Shown: in pieces, positions 45,642 to 55,049 of the stretch
How the letters are laid out: every line of letters begins with the position of its first letter
Position numbering within the stretch: the stretch's first letter is position 1
NCBI RefSeq assembly: GCF_002899945.2
Contig: NZ_PPEG02000003.1
Location: forward strand, 248,001-312,000
Direction: 5' to 3'
From: Chryseobacterium viscerum
Lineage (GTDB): Bacteria; Bacteroidota; Bacteroidia; Flavobacteriales; Weeksellaceae
Length of the DNA: 64,000 bases
Notes under the pieces: model-generated
What the model was told of the DNA's origin: nothing
Database searches by the model: none
What the model saw: only the letters and a program-made list of their open reading frames with translations
Position numbers and translations under genes: made by a program

Positions 45642-45649
45642 TATCTTTG
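45642..45649 (+). promoter_or_regulatory. -7 element of the Crp-like gene
   Basis: TATCTTTG, a consensus -7 box, 22 bp before the start at 45672. The -33 region (GTGTTTTAAA) lacks a clear TTTG. Confidence 0.45.
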
Positions 45650-45671
45650 GAATAGCAAATAGTAAAATGAA

Positions 45672-46190
45672 ATGGTTGAAAAATTGCTTCAAAGCGGAAT
45701 CCATTGGGAAAAGAAAGAATTCAGACGACAGGATTTTGTGAAGATCTCGGGCAGTACAGATACCTCTATTTATTATATCGAAAAGGGGAGTGTCCGGATC
45801 TTTATGATGGATGAAAATGAGGAAAGAATCATTCGTTTCGGATACACCGGAAATATCATTGTCAGCCTGGATTCCTTTTTATCAGGAAAACCATCGGATC
45901 TTTATATTCAGGCGATTAAAAAAACAACGGTGAAAGTCGCTTCAAAAAAGGATTTTTATGAGTGGATACAATCCAATGAAGAACACATGAAGTTCTGGAT
46001 GAATATTTTGGAAGATCTGGTACTCCAACAGTTGGAAAGAGAAAAAGATTTGCTCATAAACGCCCCGGGAGAACGTTTTGAGAGGGTTTTGAAACGAAGC
46101 CCGAAGTTGTTTCAGGAAGTCCCTAATAAATATATCGCCAATTACCTGAGAATGTCACCGGAAACTTTGTCAAGGCTTAAAAAATCTTGA
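45672..46190 (+). CDS. Crp/Fnr family transcriptional regulator
   Basis: A 172-residue regulator with an N-terminal cNMP-like barrel (YYIEKGSVRIFMMDENEERIIRFGYTGNII) and a C-terminal recognition helix region (IANYLRMSPETLSRLKKS). The nucleotide-contacting arginine motif is not evident. Divergent from the secreted retropepsin-like gene, and first of a rightward run through dinB, ogt and a transferase. Binding sites not identified. Confidence 0.88.
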   Translation: MVEKLLQSGIHWEKKEFRRQDFVKISGSTDTSIYYIEKGSVRIFMMDENEERIIRFGYTGNIIVSLDSFLSGKPSDLYIQAIKKTTVKVASKKDFYEWIQSNEEHMKFWMNILEDLVLQQLEREKDLLINAPGERFERVLKRSPKLFQEVPNKYIANYLRMSPETLSRLKKS

Positions 46191-46243
46191 GTTCAGTCAA
46201 GATTTAAGTAGGATAAGATCAGGATATTTGCATAAAAAGTGTA

Positions 46244-46819
46244 ATGAAAATTTCAGCCTCAAAATTATTAGATGAACTCAAAGAACTAACTCACCAGTAT
46301 TTACAAGATGCAGAAAAGCTTTTACAAAAAACAGAAGAAGAGCTTAACTTTAGAGCCTCACAGGATAGTTGGAGCACATTAGAATGTCTGGAGCACCTTA
46401 ACCGATACGGAGATTTTTATATCCCGGAAATTGCAAACAGAATATCGGCCTCCAAAACCTCAGCAAAACCTCTTTTCAAGCCAGGACTCCTTGGGAATTA
46501 TTTTGCAAATACAATGCTTCCGAAAGAAAAACCAAATACAATGAAAACCCTTAAAGCAATGAATCCCATCCACAGCAGGTTGAATAAAAGTGTCGTTGAC
46601 GTATTTATAAGCCAACAAAAACAGTTACTCGAATTATTAGAAAAAGCACAGCATATTGATCTGGAAAAAACAAAAACGAGTATCAGCATTTCAAAACTGA
46701 TCAAACTGAAGCTGGGGGATACTTTCCGTTTCGTTATTTATCATAATACAAGGCATATGGAACAGATAAAAAGAATAGTAATTCATAAAAAAGAACATAG
46801 GGTTTTCAAAAAGGCTTAA
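46244..46819 (+). CDS. DinB family protein
   Basis: A 191-residue four-helix bundle of the DinB/YfiT type. The metal triad histidines are visible: H in LECLEHLNRYGDF (helix 2) and H-x3-H in VIYHNTRHMEQIKRI (C-terminal helix). The members are metal-binding, some act as thiol-dependent transferases. It is followed 10 bp later by the alkyltransferase gene, which may hint at a damage-response context. Substrate unknown. Confidence 0.85.
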   Translation: MKISASKLLDELKELTHQYLQDAEKLLQKTEEELNFRASQDSWSTLECLEHLNRYGDFYIPEIANRISASKTSAKPLFKPGLLGNYFANTMLPKEKPNTMKTLKAMNPIHSRLNKSVVDVFISQQKQLLELLEKAQHIDLEKTKTSISISKLIKLKLGDTFRFVIYHNTRHMEQIKRIVIHKKEHRVFKKA

Positions 46820-46829
46820 TTTTAACCTA

Positions 46830-47342
46830 ATGGAAATCATACACCAAAAAAATATATCAACCCCTCTGGGAGAAATGATTGCCTGTGCCGTTGATCAGGG
46901 AATTTGTCTGCTGGAATTTACAGACCGGAAAAATATTGAAAAACAGCTGAAGGCCTTATCAAAAGCTTTGAATACAGAAATTGTACAAGAAGAGCATCTT
47001 CATTTCCGACAATTGGAAGATGAGCTGAAAGAATATTTTGAAGGGAAGAGAAGCCACTTTGAAGTTCCGTTGTTTATTACGGGAACAGCGTTTCAGGAAA
47101 AAGTATGGCAGCTTCTCCGCGAAATTCCAATGGGAGAGATAAGAACTTATAAGCAGCAATCAGAACTTCTTGGAAACCCGAAAGCAATACGTGCAGTAGG
47201 AACAGCCAACGGAATTAATAAAATTGCCATATTAATTCCCTGCCATCGTGTAATAGGCTCAAATGGTGAATTGGTAGGCTATGCCGGAGGTATCTGGAGA
47301 AAACAAAAATTATTGGAACTGGAAAAGGCTATTTTGTTTTAG
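46830..47342 (+). CDS. ogt: methylated-DNA-[protein]-cysteine S-methyltransferase
   Basis: A 170-residue suicide repair protein that takes the alkyl group from O6-alkylguanine. The acceptor is C138 in IPCHRVIGSNGELVGYAGG, with the preceding DNA-binding HTH (GEIRTYKQQSELLGNPKAIRAVGTA) including the arginine finger. Length matches Ogt-type proteins without the Ada regulatory domain. It comes 10 bp after dinB and is likely cotranscribed. Confidence 0.94.
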   Translation: MEIIHQKNISTPLGEMIACAVDQGICLLEFTDRKNIEKQLKALSKALNTEIVQEEHLHFRQLEDELKEYFEGKRSHFEVPLFITGTAFQEKVWQLLREIPMGEIRTYKQQSELLGNPKAIRAVGTANGINKIAILIPCHRVIGSNGELVGYAGGIWRKQKLLELEKAILF

Positions 47343-47404
47343 AAATAGTAAAAAATATTTTTATCCCTATCTTTCACCACTTAAAATAAGTTTTCCATCT
47401 TTTT

Positions 47405-48010
47405 ATGAAATCGAAAATCCCGGCTATTTTAATTTTTTCCAGACTGATTATTGGGTTTGTCATCATTTCTTTAAGCCTTCTCAAAATAGAAAACTATCAG
47501 ATCATTGCTGTCGTTCTTTTATCCATAGGATTATTGACTGATATTTTTGATGGTATTATAGCAAGACATCTTCATATTTCAACTCAGAAACTCAGACGTC
47601 TGGATTCTACTGTTGATCAGATCTTTTTTGTCTCGGTAGGAGTGGCCACTTATATTCAATGTCCTATTTTTTTCGAAACAAATGCTTACAAAATAGCCAT
47701 TCTTGCAGGATCTGAAGTTCTTATTTATCTGGTAAGCTTTTTAAAATTCCGAAAAGAAGTAGCAACACACTCTATCGGGGCCAAAATCTGGACTTTACTA
47801 CTTTTTGGAACATTAATTCAGGTTATTTTACAATGCCAGTCAATTGTTTTATTTAACCTCTGTTTTTGGATTGGTCTGCTTACGAGAGCAGAGATTATAG
47901 CGATTCTTTTAATCCTCAAAACCTGGACTAATGATGTTCCTTCCGTTTTTCATTCAATCCAGCTCAGAAAAGGAAAAACGATTAAAAGAAACAAGATTTT
48001 CAATGGCTAG
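47405..48010 (+). CDS. CDP-alcohol phosphatidyltransferase family protein
   Basis: A 201-residue integral membrane enzyme family. The signature D-x2-D-G-x2-A-R is present in TDIFDGIIARHL, followed by the D-x3-D (LDSTVD) of the active site; the glycine usually found between them is replaced by leucine (KLRRLD). Five or six hydrophobic helices are seen. It would transfer a phosphatidyl group from CDP-diacylglycerol or a related donor to an alcohol in lipid synthesis. Which alcohol is unknown. Confidence 0.82.
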   Translation: MKSKIPAILIFSRLIIGFVIISLSLLKIENYQIIAVVLLSIGLLTDIFDGIIARHLHISTQKLRRLDSTVDQIFFVSVGVATYIQCPIFFETNAYKIAILAGSEVLIYLVSFLKFRKEVATHSIGAKIWTLLLFGTLIQVILQCQSIVLFNLCFWIGLLTRAEIIAILLILKTWTNDVPSVFHSIQLRKGKTIKRNKIFNG

Positions 48011-48137
48011 TATTGGTGTTAAAAAGGATTTGGCCGGAATAATATGTTAATAGAAAAATATCGGTAAAATAAAAATTATTGAAATTAGAGAAAGCTGTTT
48101 TATTTTGATTTTCGTAATTTTAAGCAAAAATTTACAC

Positions 48138-48740
48138 GTGAAAAATTTAATAGCAGCAGTTTGCATTTCAATTTCAGCATTCAGTTTTGCACAAGATTAT
48201 TCTGTGCCGGCAGCAAGTCCGCGTCAGAAGGTTGAGCAGCAGTTTTCAATGTCTAAAATCTCTGTCGACTACGGAAGACCAGGAGTGAAGGGACGTAAGA
48301 TCTTCGGAGAATTGGTTCCTTATGGCCAGGTTTGGAGAGCAGGGGCTAACTCATCTACGAAAATTACTTTCGGACAAGCCGTTAATTTCGGTGGAAAAAC
48401 TGTACCGGCAGGAACATACGGGCTATTTATTGTTCCTACAGAAAAAGAATGGAAGGTGATCCTGAATAAGGATTTCCAACAATGGGGTGCTTACACTTAC
48501 GATCCTAAACAGGATGTAGTAGATGTTATGGTACCGGTTAATAAACTTACTGACAAACAGGAGTGGTTTGAAATTACTCTGAATCCTACAGATGAAAACT
48601 CAGGGAACTTAGTGATCAAATGGGATATGGCTCAGGCAGAAGTTCCATTGAAGCCATCAAAATTAGATACAGTAATCAAGATTTCTGACAAATTGAAAGA
48701 AATCAAGAAAATAGAATCTGATTCAACTAAAAAGAGCTAA
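48138..48740 (+). CDS. secreted DUF2911 protein
   Basis: GTG at 48138 is taken as start because it gives a complete signal peptide (beginning VKNLIAAVCISISAFSFA, read as Met); a TTG eleven codons earlier would add residues before it. The roughly 200-residue protein has the conserved DUF2911 region SPRQKVEQQFSMSKISVDYGRP, GKIFGELVPYGQVWRAGANSST and WGAYTYD. The family is common in Bacteroidota, function not known. It is followed 3 bp later by a GNAT gene. Confidence 0.85.
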   Translation: MKNLIAAVCISISAFSFAQDYSVPAASPRQKVEQQFSMSKISVDYGRPGVKGRKIFGELVPYGQVWRAGANSSTKITFGQAVNFGGKTVPAGTYGLFIVPTEKEWKVILNKDFQQWGAYTYDPKQDVVDVMVPVNKLTDKQEWFEITLNPTDENSGNLVIKWDMAQAEVPLKPSKLDTVIKISDKLKEIKKIESDSTKKS

Positions 48741-48743
48741 ATA

Positions 48744-49271
48744 ATGAATTTTTCTATTCAGTCTGTTTTAGAGAATGAAGAATTTCAATTAATCCCCTTA
48801 GAGCAAGGGGATTTTGAATCTTTATATGAAGTAGCTTCCGATCCTAAAGTTTGGGAACAGCATCCCAACAAAGACCGTTACCAGAAAGAGGTTTTTAAAA
48901 ACTTTTTTACAGGAGCTATGGAGAGTGGCGGTGCTTTCAAAATTATAGAGAAAGCTACCGGAGATGTATTGGGAAGCAGCCGTTATTACGACTTTGATGA
49001 AGAGGATAGTCATATTTTTATAGGATATACTTTCTATGGGACAAAATCCTGGGGTAAAGGGATCAATCCGCAGGTTAAAAAGCTGATGCTGGATTATATC
49101 TTTCAGTTTGTAGATAAGGCTCATTTCCATATCGGAAAAGAGAATTTTCGTTCTCAAAAAGCTTTGGAAAGGCTTGGCGGGCAAAAAATAGCCGAAGAAG
49201 AAGTCGCTTATTTTGCAGAGCCTACAAGAACCAACTTTGTATATGAAATCAAAAAAGGAGACTGGGTATGA
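48744..49271 (+). CDS. GNAT family N-acetyltransferase (RimJ/RimL type)
   Basis: A 175-residue acetyltransferase of the ribosomal-protein/N-acyl group type: N-terminal QLIPLEQGDFESLYEVASD, beta4-beta5 motif DSHIFIGYTFYGTKSWGKGI, and NFRSQKALERLGGQ before the last strand. It starts 3 bp after DUF2911 and ends in an ATGA overlap with the cupin gene, so these are one unit. Substrate not inferable. Confidence 0.88.
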   Translation: MNFSIQSVLENEEFQLIPLEQGDFESLYEVASDPKVWEQHPNKDRYQKEVFKNFFTGAMESGGAFKIIEKATGDVLGSSRYYDFDEEDSHIFIGYTFYGTKSWGKGINPQVKKLMLDYIFQFVDKAHFHIGKENFRSQKALERLGGQKIAEEEVAYFAEPTRTNFVYEIKKGDWV

Positions 49272-49627
49272 AAAAATATAAAATTCAGCAATCTCCATTT
49301 GTAGTTCCTACTACAGACGGAAAACTGATTGAAGAGCATTGGGGAAACTCCACCGGGAATTCCAATGTTTCGATTGCTCATATGGTAGCCCCTCCGGACT
49401 GGAGTGAACCTCATCAGACCCCTGAATTTGATGAATTTACTTATATTATTTCAGGGAAAAAGCAATTTGAAATCGATGGTGAGATGGTAGTTCTGGAAAA
49501 AGGGCAGAGTATTCTTATTGAAAAAGGAGCGAGAATTCGGTATAGTAATCCGTTTTCGGAACCTTGCGAATATCTTGCGATCTGTCTTCCTGCATTCTCT
49601 ATGGAGCTCGTGCACAGGGAAGAATAA
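49268..49627 (+). CDS. cupin domain protein
   Basis: A 119-residue single cupin. The double-stranded beta-helix motifs are seen: SIAHMVAPPDWSEPHQTPEFDEFTYIISG (motif 1, with H and E metal ligand candidates) and KGARIRYSNPFSEPCEYLAI (motif 2, lacking the usual histidine). It begins in a 4-bp ATGA overlap with the GNAT gene. Metal binding may be partial. Confidence 0.85.
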   Translation: MKKYKIQQSPFVVPTTDGKLIEEHWGNSTGNSNVSIAHMVAPPDWSEPHQTPEFDEFTYIISGKKQFEIDGEMVVLEKGQSILIEKGARIRYSNPFSEPCEYLAICLPAFSMELVHREE

Positions 49628-49653
49628 GGAGATTAAAAAAGTTTAAAAAATAG

Positions 49654-49690
49654 AAAGGCAAATTTGCAAAACAGCAGATTTGCCTTTTTT
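49654..49690. terminator. bidirectional terminator
   Basis: AAAGGCAAATTTGC and GCAGATTTGCCTTT pair around AAAACA, with a T-run to the right. It lies between convergent cupin and LytTR genes. Close copies are at 41583 and 55050. Confidence 0.85.
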
Positions 49691-49705
49691 TCTTGCTGAA
49701 AATTG

Positions 49706-50461
49706 CTATTTCATTCTTTTAATAATCCGGAGAAACTCATCTTTTTTCCTTTGTGATACCTGTAAAGAAGTTTCGTCACTCATAATGATATAGCCACCCC
49801 GCCCGCGGATATATTTTTCAACATGCTGGAGGTTAATCAGGTGTTGGTGATGGATGCGAACAAAACCTTGCTCTTTCAGTGTTTCTTCAAAATAGGCGAG
49901 GGTGTGGGATACCATCATTTTTTTTCCTCCTTTGAAAAAGATCAAAGTATAATTGTCATCAGCCTGAAGGCGCACAATATCCATGGTATGAACGTAGACG
50001 AGACCTTCCATGGTTGGCAGCGCTATTTTACTCTGCTCTGCAGGACTTTTAATATGATGCAGCAGGGCAGATAATTGCTGGATTTTATTTTTATCTTCCA
50101 AAAGCTTAGCCACCTTATTCACGGTGAGGATCAATTCATGAATCACAATGGGCTTTAGAAGATAGTCCACCGCATGATGTTTGAATGCCTGTACAGCATA
50201 CTGATCATAAGCGGTAACAAATACGGTGTAAAAATTAATATCGGATACCTTTTCAAATAGTTTGAACCCGTTTTCAACAGGCATATTGACATCCAGAAAT
50301 ACCAGTTCCGGAGATGTTTCTCTGATGACCTCAGCGGCTTCATTTACAGAGGCGGCTTCCCCTGCTATTTCAATATCCGGGCAATATTTGGATAAGAAAC
50401 GAAGAAGGGTTTCACGTGATTCCTGTTCATCATCTACTACAATAGATTTTATTCTGCTCAT
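49706..50461 (-). CDS. LytTR response regulator
   Basis: A 251-residue regulator with a receiver domain (phospho-acceptor D in VFLDVNMP, residue about 57; conserved K in LLKPI) and a C-terminal LytTR DNA-binding domain (about 145-245, with IVRLQADDNYTLIFF and FVRIHHQHLINLQHV). It binds DNA as a beta-rich domain. The start overlaps the kinase stop (ATGA), so it is the partner of the following kinase gene. Targets are not obvious. Confidence 0.94.
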   Translation of the reverse strand: MSRIKSIVVDDEQESRETLLRFLSKYCPDIEIAGEAASVNEAAEVIRETSPELVFLDVNMPVENGFKLFEKVSDINFYTVFVTAYDQYAVQAFKHHAVDYLLKPIVIHELILTVNKVAKLLEDKNKIQQLSALLHHIKSPAEQSKIALPTMEGLVYVHTMDIVRLQADDNYTLIFFKGGKKMMVSHTLAYFEETLKEQGFVRIHHQHLINLQHVEKYIRGRGGYIIMSDETSLQVSQRKKDEFLRIIKRMK

Positions 50462-53337
50462 AGAAAAGGAGTGTTTTTGATGGTTATTTTGACGATTGTT
50501 CCCTGTGTGGAGGGGCTTATGGTATTTTTATCAGTGATCTTAGTAGAAATAGATGTTCCATAGAGTTCATTGATGGCGGAAATTCTGCCGGCAGTAATTT
50601 TCAAGCCCATAGATTTATAATCGTCCGGTCTGCTGTCGAATTCACGGGCTTTTTCAAACCCTACGCCATTGTCTTCTACAATGCATATGATAGAATCTTC
50701 GCTTTGGGTGCATGAAATCCGAAGAATTCCTCCTGTTTTCAGATGTCTCAATCCGTGGCTGATAGAGTTTTCAGTATAGGTTTGAAGCAGCATGGTGGGG
50801 ATTTTTAATTGTTCCAATCCGGTTTCTACAGAAATCTCATACGTAAAGTGATTTTTAAAACGCATCTGTTCCAGTTCAATGTAAGTTTTCAGCATAGCCA
50901 TTTCTTTATCGATTGTATTCCAGTGCTCTTTGGAGTGGGTGAGGGTCTTTCGGATCAGGTCCGAAAAGGCGGCCATATAATAATTGGCATTCAATTCATC
51001 TTCTTTACCATAATAATTCTGGATGGCATTCAGGACATTGAAGATAAAATGAGGGTTGATCTGAGCGCGGAGAGCCTGCATTTCCAGTTCAGCAATCATT
51101 TTTTTTCTTTCCGTTTTCTCCGCTTCTTTTTTGCGGATAATATTGACACGGTGTCTGTATATAATGATAATGAAAACCAGCAGTAACAGGAATATTCCTC
51201 CCATAAACCAAAGTTCTTCCCAGAATGGAGGTTTTACTGCAATAGCCAGTACAGCGGGTGTTTTATTCCATATATTATTTTTTCCGGAGGCCCAGATGTT
51301 GAGATGATAATTACCAGGCTTCAGAGCTCCCAGATTTAATGTACTTTCTTCTGTAATCACCGTATCATTCTCTGCTCCCGACAGAAGATATTTATACTTA
51401 ATATCCTTTTCATCCAGATAAGAAATAGCGGTATAGGAGATTTGTGCGTTATTCTGATTGTATTTCAGGCTGATCTTTTTAGGATAATAAACGATGCTGT
51501 CCTTGAAGGAGGCTTTCAGGAAATAGACTTTATAAGGCTGGCTTTTGCTGACCTGGTCCTGGTTGATAACAATAATCCCATTGGATGTAGCAAGAAAAGC
51601 TTTTCCTTCGCCAAAAGTAATCGCATTGATCATATGGCTCGGAACTCCGTCAGCCGCTGAAAAGTGATAAATAGAGTAGCGCATGCGATCATCAAAGGTA
51701 ACTCTGGATAATCCTTTGTCTGTATTGATCCATAGCTTTTCCTTCTCGTCTATATAGGCTTTTTCACAAATATTACTAATGAGTCCATTGGTTTTATTCA
51801 ACCTAATTACTTTCTGGCCATCACGAATGAAAATACCATCAGAATGAGTGCTGATAACAAGCCTGCCTTTCAAAAAATTGAGAGAGGTGATGCGGTTTCT
51901 GCCTAAAGCCGGATCCTGAATGAATTGATGTAAAGCCGGATCGTAATAGAATAATCCCTGCAAGGTTCCTAACCAGTAGATTCCCTTGGAGTCAATAGCA
52001 GTAGCGGGAGCTGCAACGGAGGTATTCAGTTTGGGAAGTTCAGTAAACTTTCCGGTATTAATATCATAGATAAGATGATTTCTATTTTGAGTACCGGTTT
52101 GGCTTATCAGTATTGTATTATTTCTGATAGCTGCTGATTTTTCAGAAAACTCCAGAATTTTCGTGTAGGTATTTCGAGTAAGGCTGCATTTAAATAATCC
52201 CCGGTCTGTTCCTGCTAAAAACAGGTCATCATCAATAGATAGAATATACCGGAGTCTGTTCCATTGCCCGTCACCCAGAGTATATAATGGCTTGAAACTA
52301 TTTTTCTCCCTTATCATAATTGCACTGTTGTTGTATCCTGCCAGAAGCTTTCCGCCCGGTAGATACTTTACAGTTAAAACATTATTATCTATGAGCCCAT
52401 CAGCTGTAGTATATATTAGTGTTTTATTGGCAGGCTGCATATATACTCCTTCATTCGTAGCATACCAGCAGTTGCCTTGTCTGTCTATAAAACTATTATA
52501 GCTTACAATGCCTTTCATTGCAATATATTGGAGATTTTGACCCGAAGGTTTATCGGGATCATATTCCAGAACTCCACTGGTGGTGCAGCTCCATATTTTA
52601 CCGTTTCTATCTACAGTAACGTCAAGGATATTGCTGGGCATTTCAATTTTTTTCACCACAGGTCTGCCTTCTTTGAACACGATATCATACAATAAATTGA
52701 TATACCTTACATACAAATGTCCGTTCAGATAAAAACAAGATCTTACTACTCTTTCTTTAAATACATGCACTATTGTTGATCCCGCATGATTTTTCCTTAT
52801 TATCTTTTTTGCAGAAATATAATAATCATTGCCCTGATCAGAAAAATGCATGTGGGGGGATTGTGATGTGCTGTCTTTTGGATTGGAAATATCATTTTTA
52901 CCTATAATATATTTTTTATGCCGGTTAGAATAAAGATCCCATCTTGGGGCAATGTCATAAAAACCGATTCCCCTTTTTTCCATAAGGCGGCAGAGCTTAT
53001 CATTCTGTACAGAATATACCTTGCCATTATAGATATAGGTAGGACTTCCGTTATAAGTGCCTACCCACAAACGCTGCCAGGAATCTTCCCATGCCTGAAA
53101 TGTTTCATTGTCGGGAAGTCCATGATTACTGGTGATAGTCTCAAAATGATGCCCGTCGAATCTGGAAATTCCCCAGCTGGTACAGAACCACATAAACCCC
53201 TTGCTATCCTGATATACTGAATACACCGTATTGCTGGGTAACCCGTCACTTAAACTATAATGACGAAGTTGGGGCTTCTGACTGTACATCAGCAGGCTAT
53301 GAAACAACAGGAATAATATGAGACGGTAATGATACAT
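50458..53337 (-). CDS. two-component sensor with beta-propeller and YYY domain (LytS-like)
   Basis: The ATG at 53335-53337 is preferred to an upstream TTG because it starts a signal peptide (MYHYRLILFLLFHSLLMYSQ). The 959-residue protein has a periplasmic two-component-type propeller (about 25-620; repeats such as LSDGLPSNTVYSVYQDSKG and TADGLIDNNVLTV), a Y_Y_Y domain (about 630-700), one membrane helix (FMGGIFLLLLVFIIIIYRHR), and a LytS-type kinase with INPHFIFNVLNA (phospho-His) and HATPase (ENSISHG, DNGVGF). A similar fold is used in hybrid polysaccharide sensors, but here the kinase is a separate LytS type. Ligand unknown. Confidence 0.92.
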   Translation of the reverse strand: MYHYRLILFLLFHSLLMYSQKPQLRHYSLSDGLPSNTVYSVYQDSKGFMWFCTSWGISRFDGHHFETITSNHGLPDNETFQAWEDSWQRLWVGTYNGSPTYIYNGKVYSVQNDKLCRLMEKRGIGFYDIAPRWDLYSNRHKKYIIGKNDISNPKDSTSQSPHMHFSDQGNDYYISAKKIIRKNHAGSTIVHVFKERVVRSCFYLNGHLYVRYINLLYDIVFKEGRPVVKKIEMPSNILDVTVDRNGKIWSCTTSGVLEYDPDKPSGQNLQYIAMKGIVSYNSFIDRQGNCWYATNEGVYMQPANKTLIYTTADGLIDNNVLTVKYLPGGKLLAGYNNSAIMIREKNSFKPLYTLGDGQWNRLRYILSIDDDLFLAGTDRGLFKCSLTRNTYTKILEFSEKSAAIRNNTILISQTGTQNRNHLIYDINTGKFTELPKLNTSVAAPATAIDSKGIYWLGTLQGLFYYDPALHQFIQDPALGRNRITSLNFLKGRLVISTHSDGIFIRDGQKVIRLNKTNGLISNICEKAYIDEKEKLWINTDKGLSRVTFDDRMRYSIYHFSAADGVPSHMINAITFGEGKAFLATSNGIIVINQDQVSKSQPYKVYFLKASFKDSIVYYPKKISLKYNQNNAQISYTAISYLDEKDIKYKYLLSGAENDTVITEESTLNLGALKPGNYHLNIWASGKNNIWNKTPAVLAIAVKPPFWEELWFMGGIFLLLLVFIIIIYRHRVNIIRKKEAEKTERKKMIAELEMQALRAQINPHFIFNVLNAIQNYYGKEDELNANYYMAAFSDLIRKTLTHSKEHWNTIDKEMAMLKTYIELEQMRFKNHFTYEISVETGLEQLKIPTMLLQTYTENSISHGLRHLKTGGILRISCTQSEDSIICIVEDNGVGFEKAREFDSRPDDYKSMGLKITAGRISAINELYGTSISTKITDKNTISPSTQGTIVKITIKNTPFL

Positions 53338-53562
53338 AGTTTTCAGGCTAATATAGAGAAATCTCCAGAATGGGAAATGCCTTAATACATCATATTTACT
53401 ACTGTTCTGCTCATTCAAAGTATCAATAGACTCGACTAGGTTTTTATTCTGCTCACTTACTCATTTGTTCTTTTTTTTTCTTTAAAAAAGAGACAACTTG
53501 TACCTGTTTATCGGCAATGGCGTCCCGAATGATAAAGAACGCTATCATTAAAATATACCTTT

Positions 53563-54444
53563 ATGAAAAAAACTCTAACTAAGATCTTCGGATCATCAGG
53601 CTCATTTTTAAGAGCAGGAAAAGCAGGCTTTCTTCTTTTTGCCGCTTTATTTTGTAACACGGCTTTAAGTGCCCAGATAATAATAATTACTGATCCTGGT
53701 GTTCCCTCTCTTCCTTCTAGCACAAAAGTGCAAATAACAAGAGCAACAGGGAATTTGCCGTCTCCTGTAGCATTGGAAATTAAGTCAGGGTCAACAACAG
53801 AAACCAACACTTTCCTTCAAAACCCACCCACTGGTACTACCAATACCTTTACTTATACATTTCCACAGCTTTTTACCTTTCCGGGAAATCCAGCAACAGT
53901 AAGAACCTTTAGAGTTTCTTTCTCTAATCCTGGAATGACCAGTAGATATTATCCAGTTCCAACTACTATTGGGGGATCTACCACAATTATTCCGGGATTT
54001 AAGACAAGTGAGATGGATCGTGGCCTATGGTATTGTGCAGGTCCTGATACCAGCTTTGGATATGGAGTAATTCTTACCCGTACCAGCTCCACTACATACC
54101 TTATTGAATGTACAAAATTCTTCTGCCATCTATGTGATCCATGTACTCCTATTACTCCAACTGTAAGCAAATCAAGCGCAACTGAGCAGAATAATAAAAT
54201 GAAACTCTACCCAAATCCAAGTAATGGATACGCAGAACTTGAATACATGGCTTTAGGAAAAGAATCCATTACTGTAAATGTAGCAGATATAGCAGGAAAA
54301 AGCATATACCAATATAAAACAGATGTGACCTCTGGGGTTAATAAACTACCCATAGATATTCAAACCTCGTTATCAGGAACCTATTATGTCAACTGGCGTT
54401 CCAGTAACGGAAACTCCGGATCACTGCAATTGATAAAGAAATAA
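53563..54444 (+). CDS. T9SS type A sorting domain protein
   Basis: A 293-residue secreted protein with a long signal peptide region (residues 1-38) and a Thr/Pro/Ser-rich body with a small cysteine cluster (CTKFFCHLCDPC). The C-terminal 75 residues are a type A T9SS sorting domain: KLYPNPSNGYAELEYM, VADIAGKSIYQYK, and SGTYYVNWRSSNGNSGSLQLIKK. Export across the outer membrane through the type IX secretion system is expected. It is divergent from the propeller kinase gene. Confidence 0.9.
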   Translation: MKKTLTKIFGSSGSFLRAGKAGFLLFAALFCNTALSAQIIIITDPGVPSLPSSTKVQITRATGNLPSPVALEIKSGSTTETNTFLQNPPTGTTNTFTYTFPQLFTFPGNPATVRTFRVSFSNPGMTSRYYPVPTTIGGSTTIIPGFKTSEMDRGLWYCAGPDTSFGYGVILTRTSSTTYLIECTKFFCHLCDPCTPITPTVSKSSATEQNNKMKLYPNPSNGYAELEYMALGKESITVNVADIAGKSIYQYKTDVTSGVNKLPIDIQTSLSGTYYVNWRSSNGNSGSLQLIKK

Positions 54445-54473
54445 ATAGGTACCGGTAAAAACTAATATTGATG

Positions 54474-54502
54474 AAAAGGCGCACCTTGGTGCGCTTTTGT
54501 GA
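54474..54502 (+). terminator. terminator of the T9SS protein gene
   Basis: GCGCACC and GGTGCGC pair around TT, flanked by AAAAG and TTTT. Confidence 0.75.
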
Positions 54503-54642
54503 TTTGTATACCCTGTTAAAAGAGAGTTATTTTCTCAAAATGCCTATGAAATCTATGTTTTTTCATAGTTTTTTCAAAATTTATAGGGGTTGTTTTAAAT
54601 TATTTTGTAAGTTCGCGGGCTTAAAAAAACTATTTAAAATAT

Positions 54643-55023
54643 ATGAAAAACAAATTAGCAGTTGTACTCATGCTGGGGATCACACTTTCTACTACTTCAT
54701 GTGCAACTATTTTTACAGGAACTCAGGATTCAATAGCTTTTTCTTCAACTCCTGAAGGTGCAAAAGTATTTCACAAAGGAATCGAAAAATGTACAACACC
54801 TTGTACGACGAAAATCCCAAGAGCGTTGGGTAAGCAGATGATTACATTTGAAAAAGAAGGATTTGAGAAGAAAGAAGTAAAATTGACAAAAAACTTTAAT
54901 GCTGTGACTTTGCTGAATATTATTCTGGGGGGTGCTATCGGAGTGGGAATTGATGCGGCTACAGGATCTCTGACCAAATATTCTCCAAAAAAATATGATG
55001 TTGAGCTGCAAGCAAAACCATAA
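54643..55023 (+). CDS. PEGA-domain lipoprotein
   Basis: A 126-residue lipoprotein: lipobox STTSC after a 20-residue signal, then a PEGA-type beta-sandwich (SSTPEGAKVFHKGIEKCTT and PRALGKQMITFEKEGFEKKEVKL). A glycine-rich hydrophobic segment (LLNIILGGAIGVGIDAATG) follows, as in many YgdI-like or PEGA membrane-associated proteins. Envelope role likely. Confidence 0.85.
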   Translation: MKNKLAVVLMLGITLSTTSCATIFTGTQDSIAFSSTPEGAKVFHKGIEKCTTPCTTKIPRALGKQMITFEKEGFEKKEVKLTKNFNAVTLLNIILGGAIGVGIDAATGSLTKYSPKKYDVELQAKP

Positions 55024-55049
55024 CAGGATAAAATATAAAGGGAAAATTA

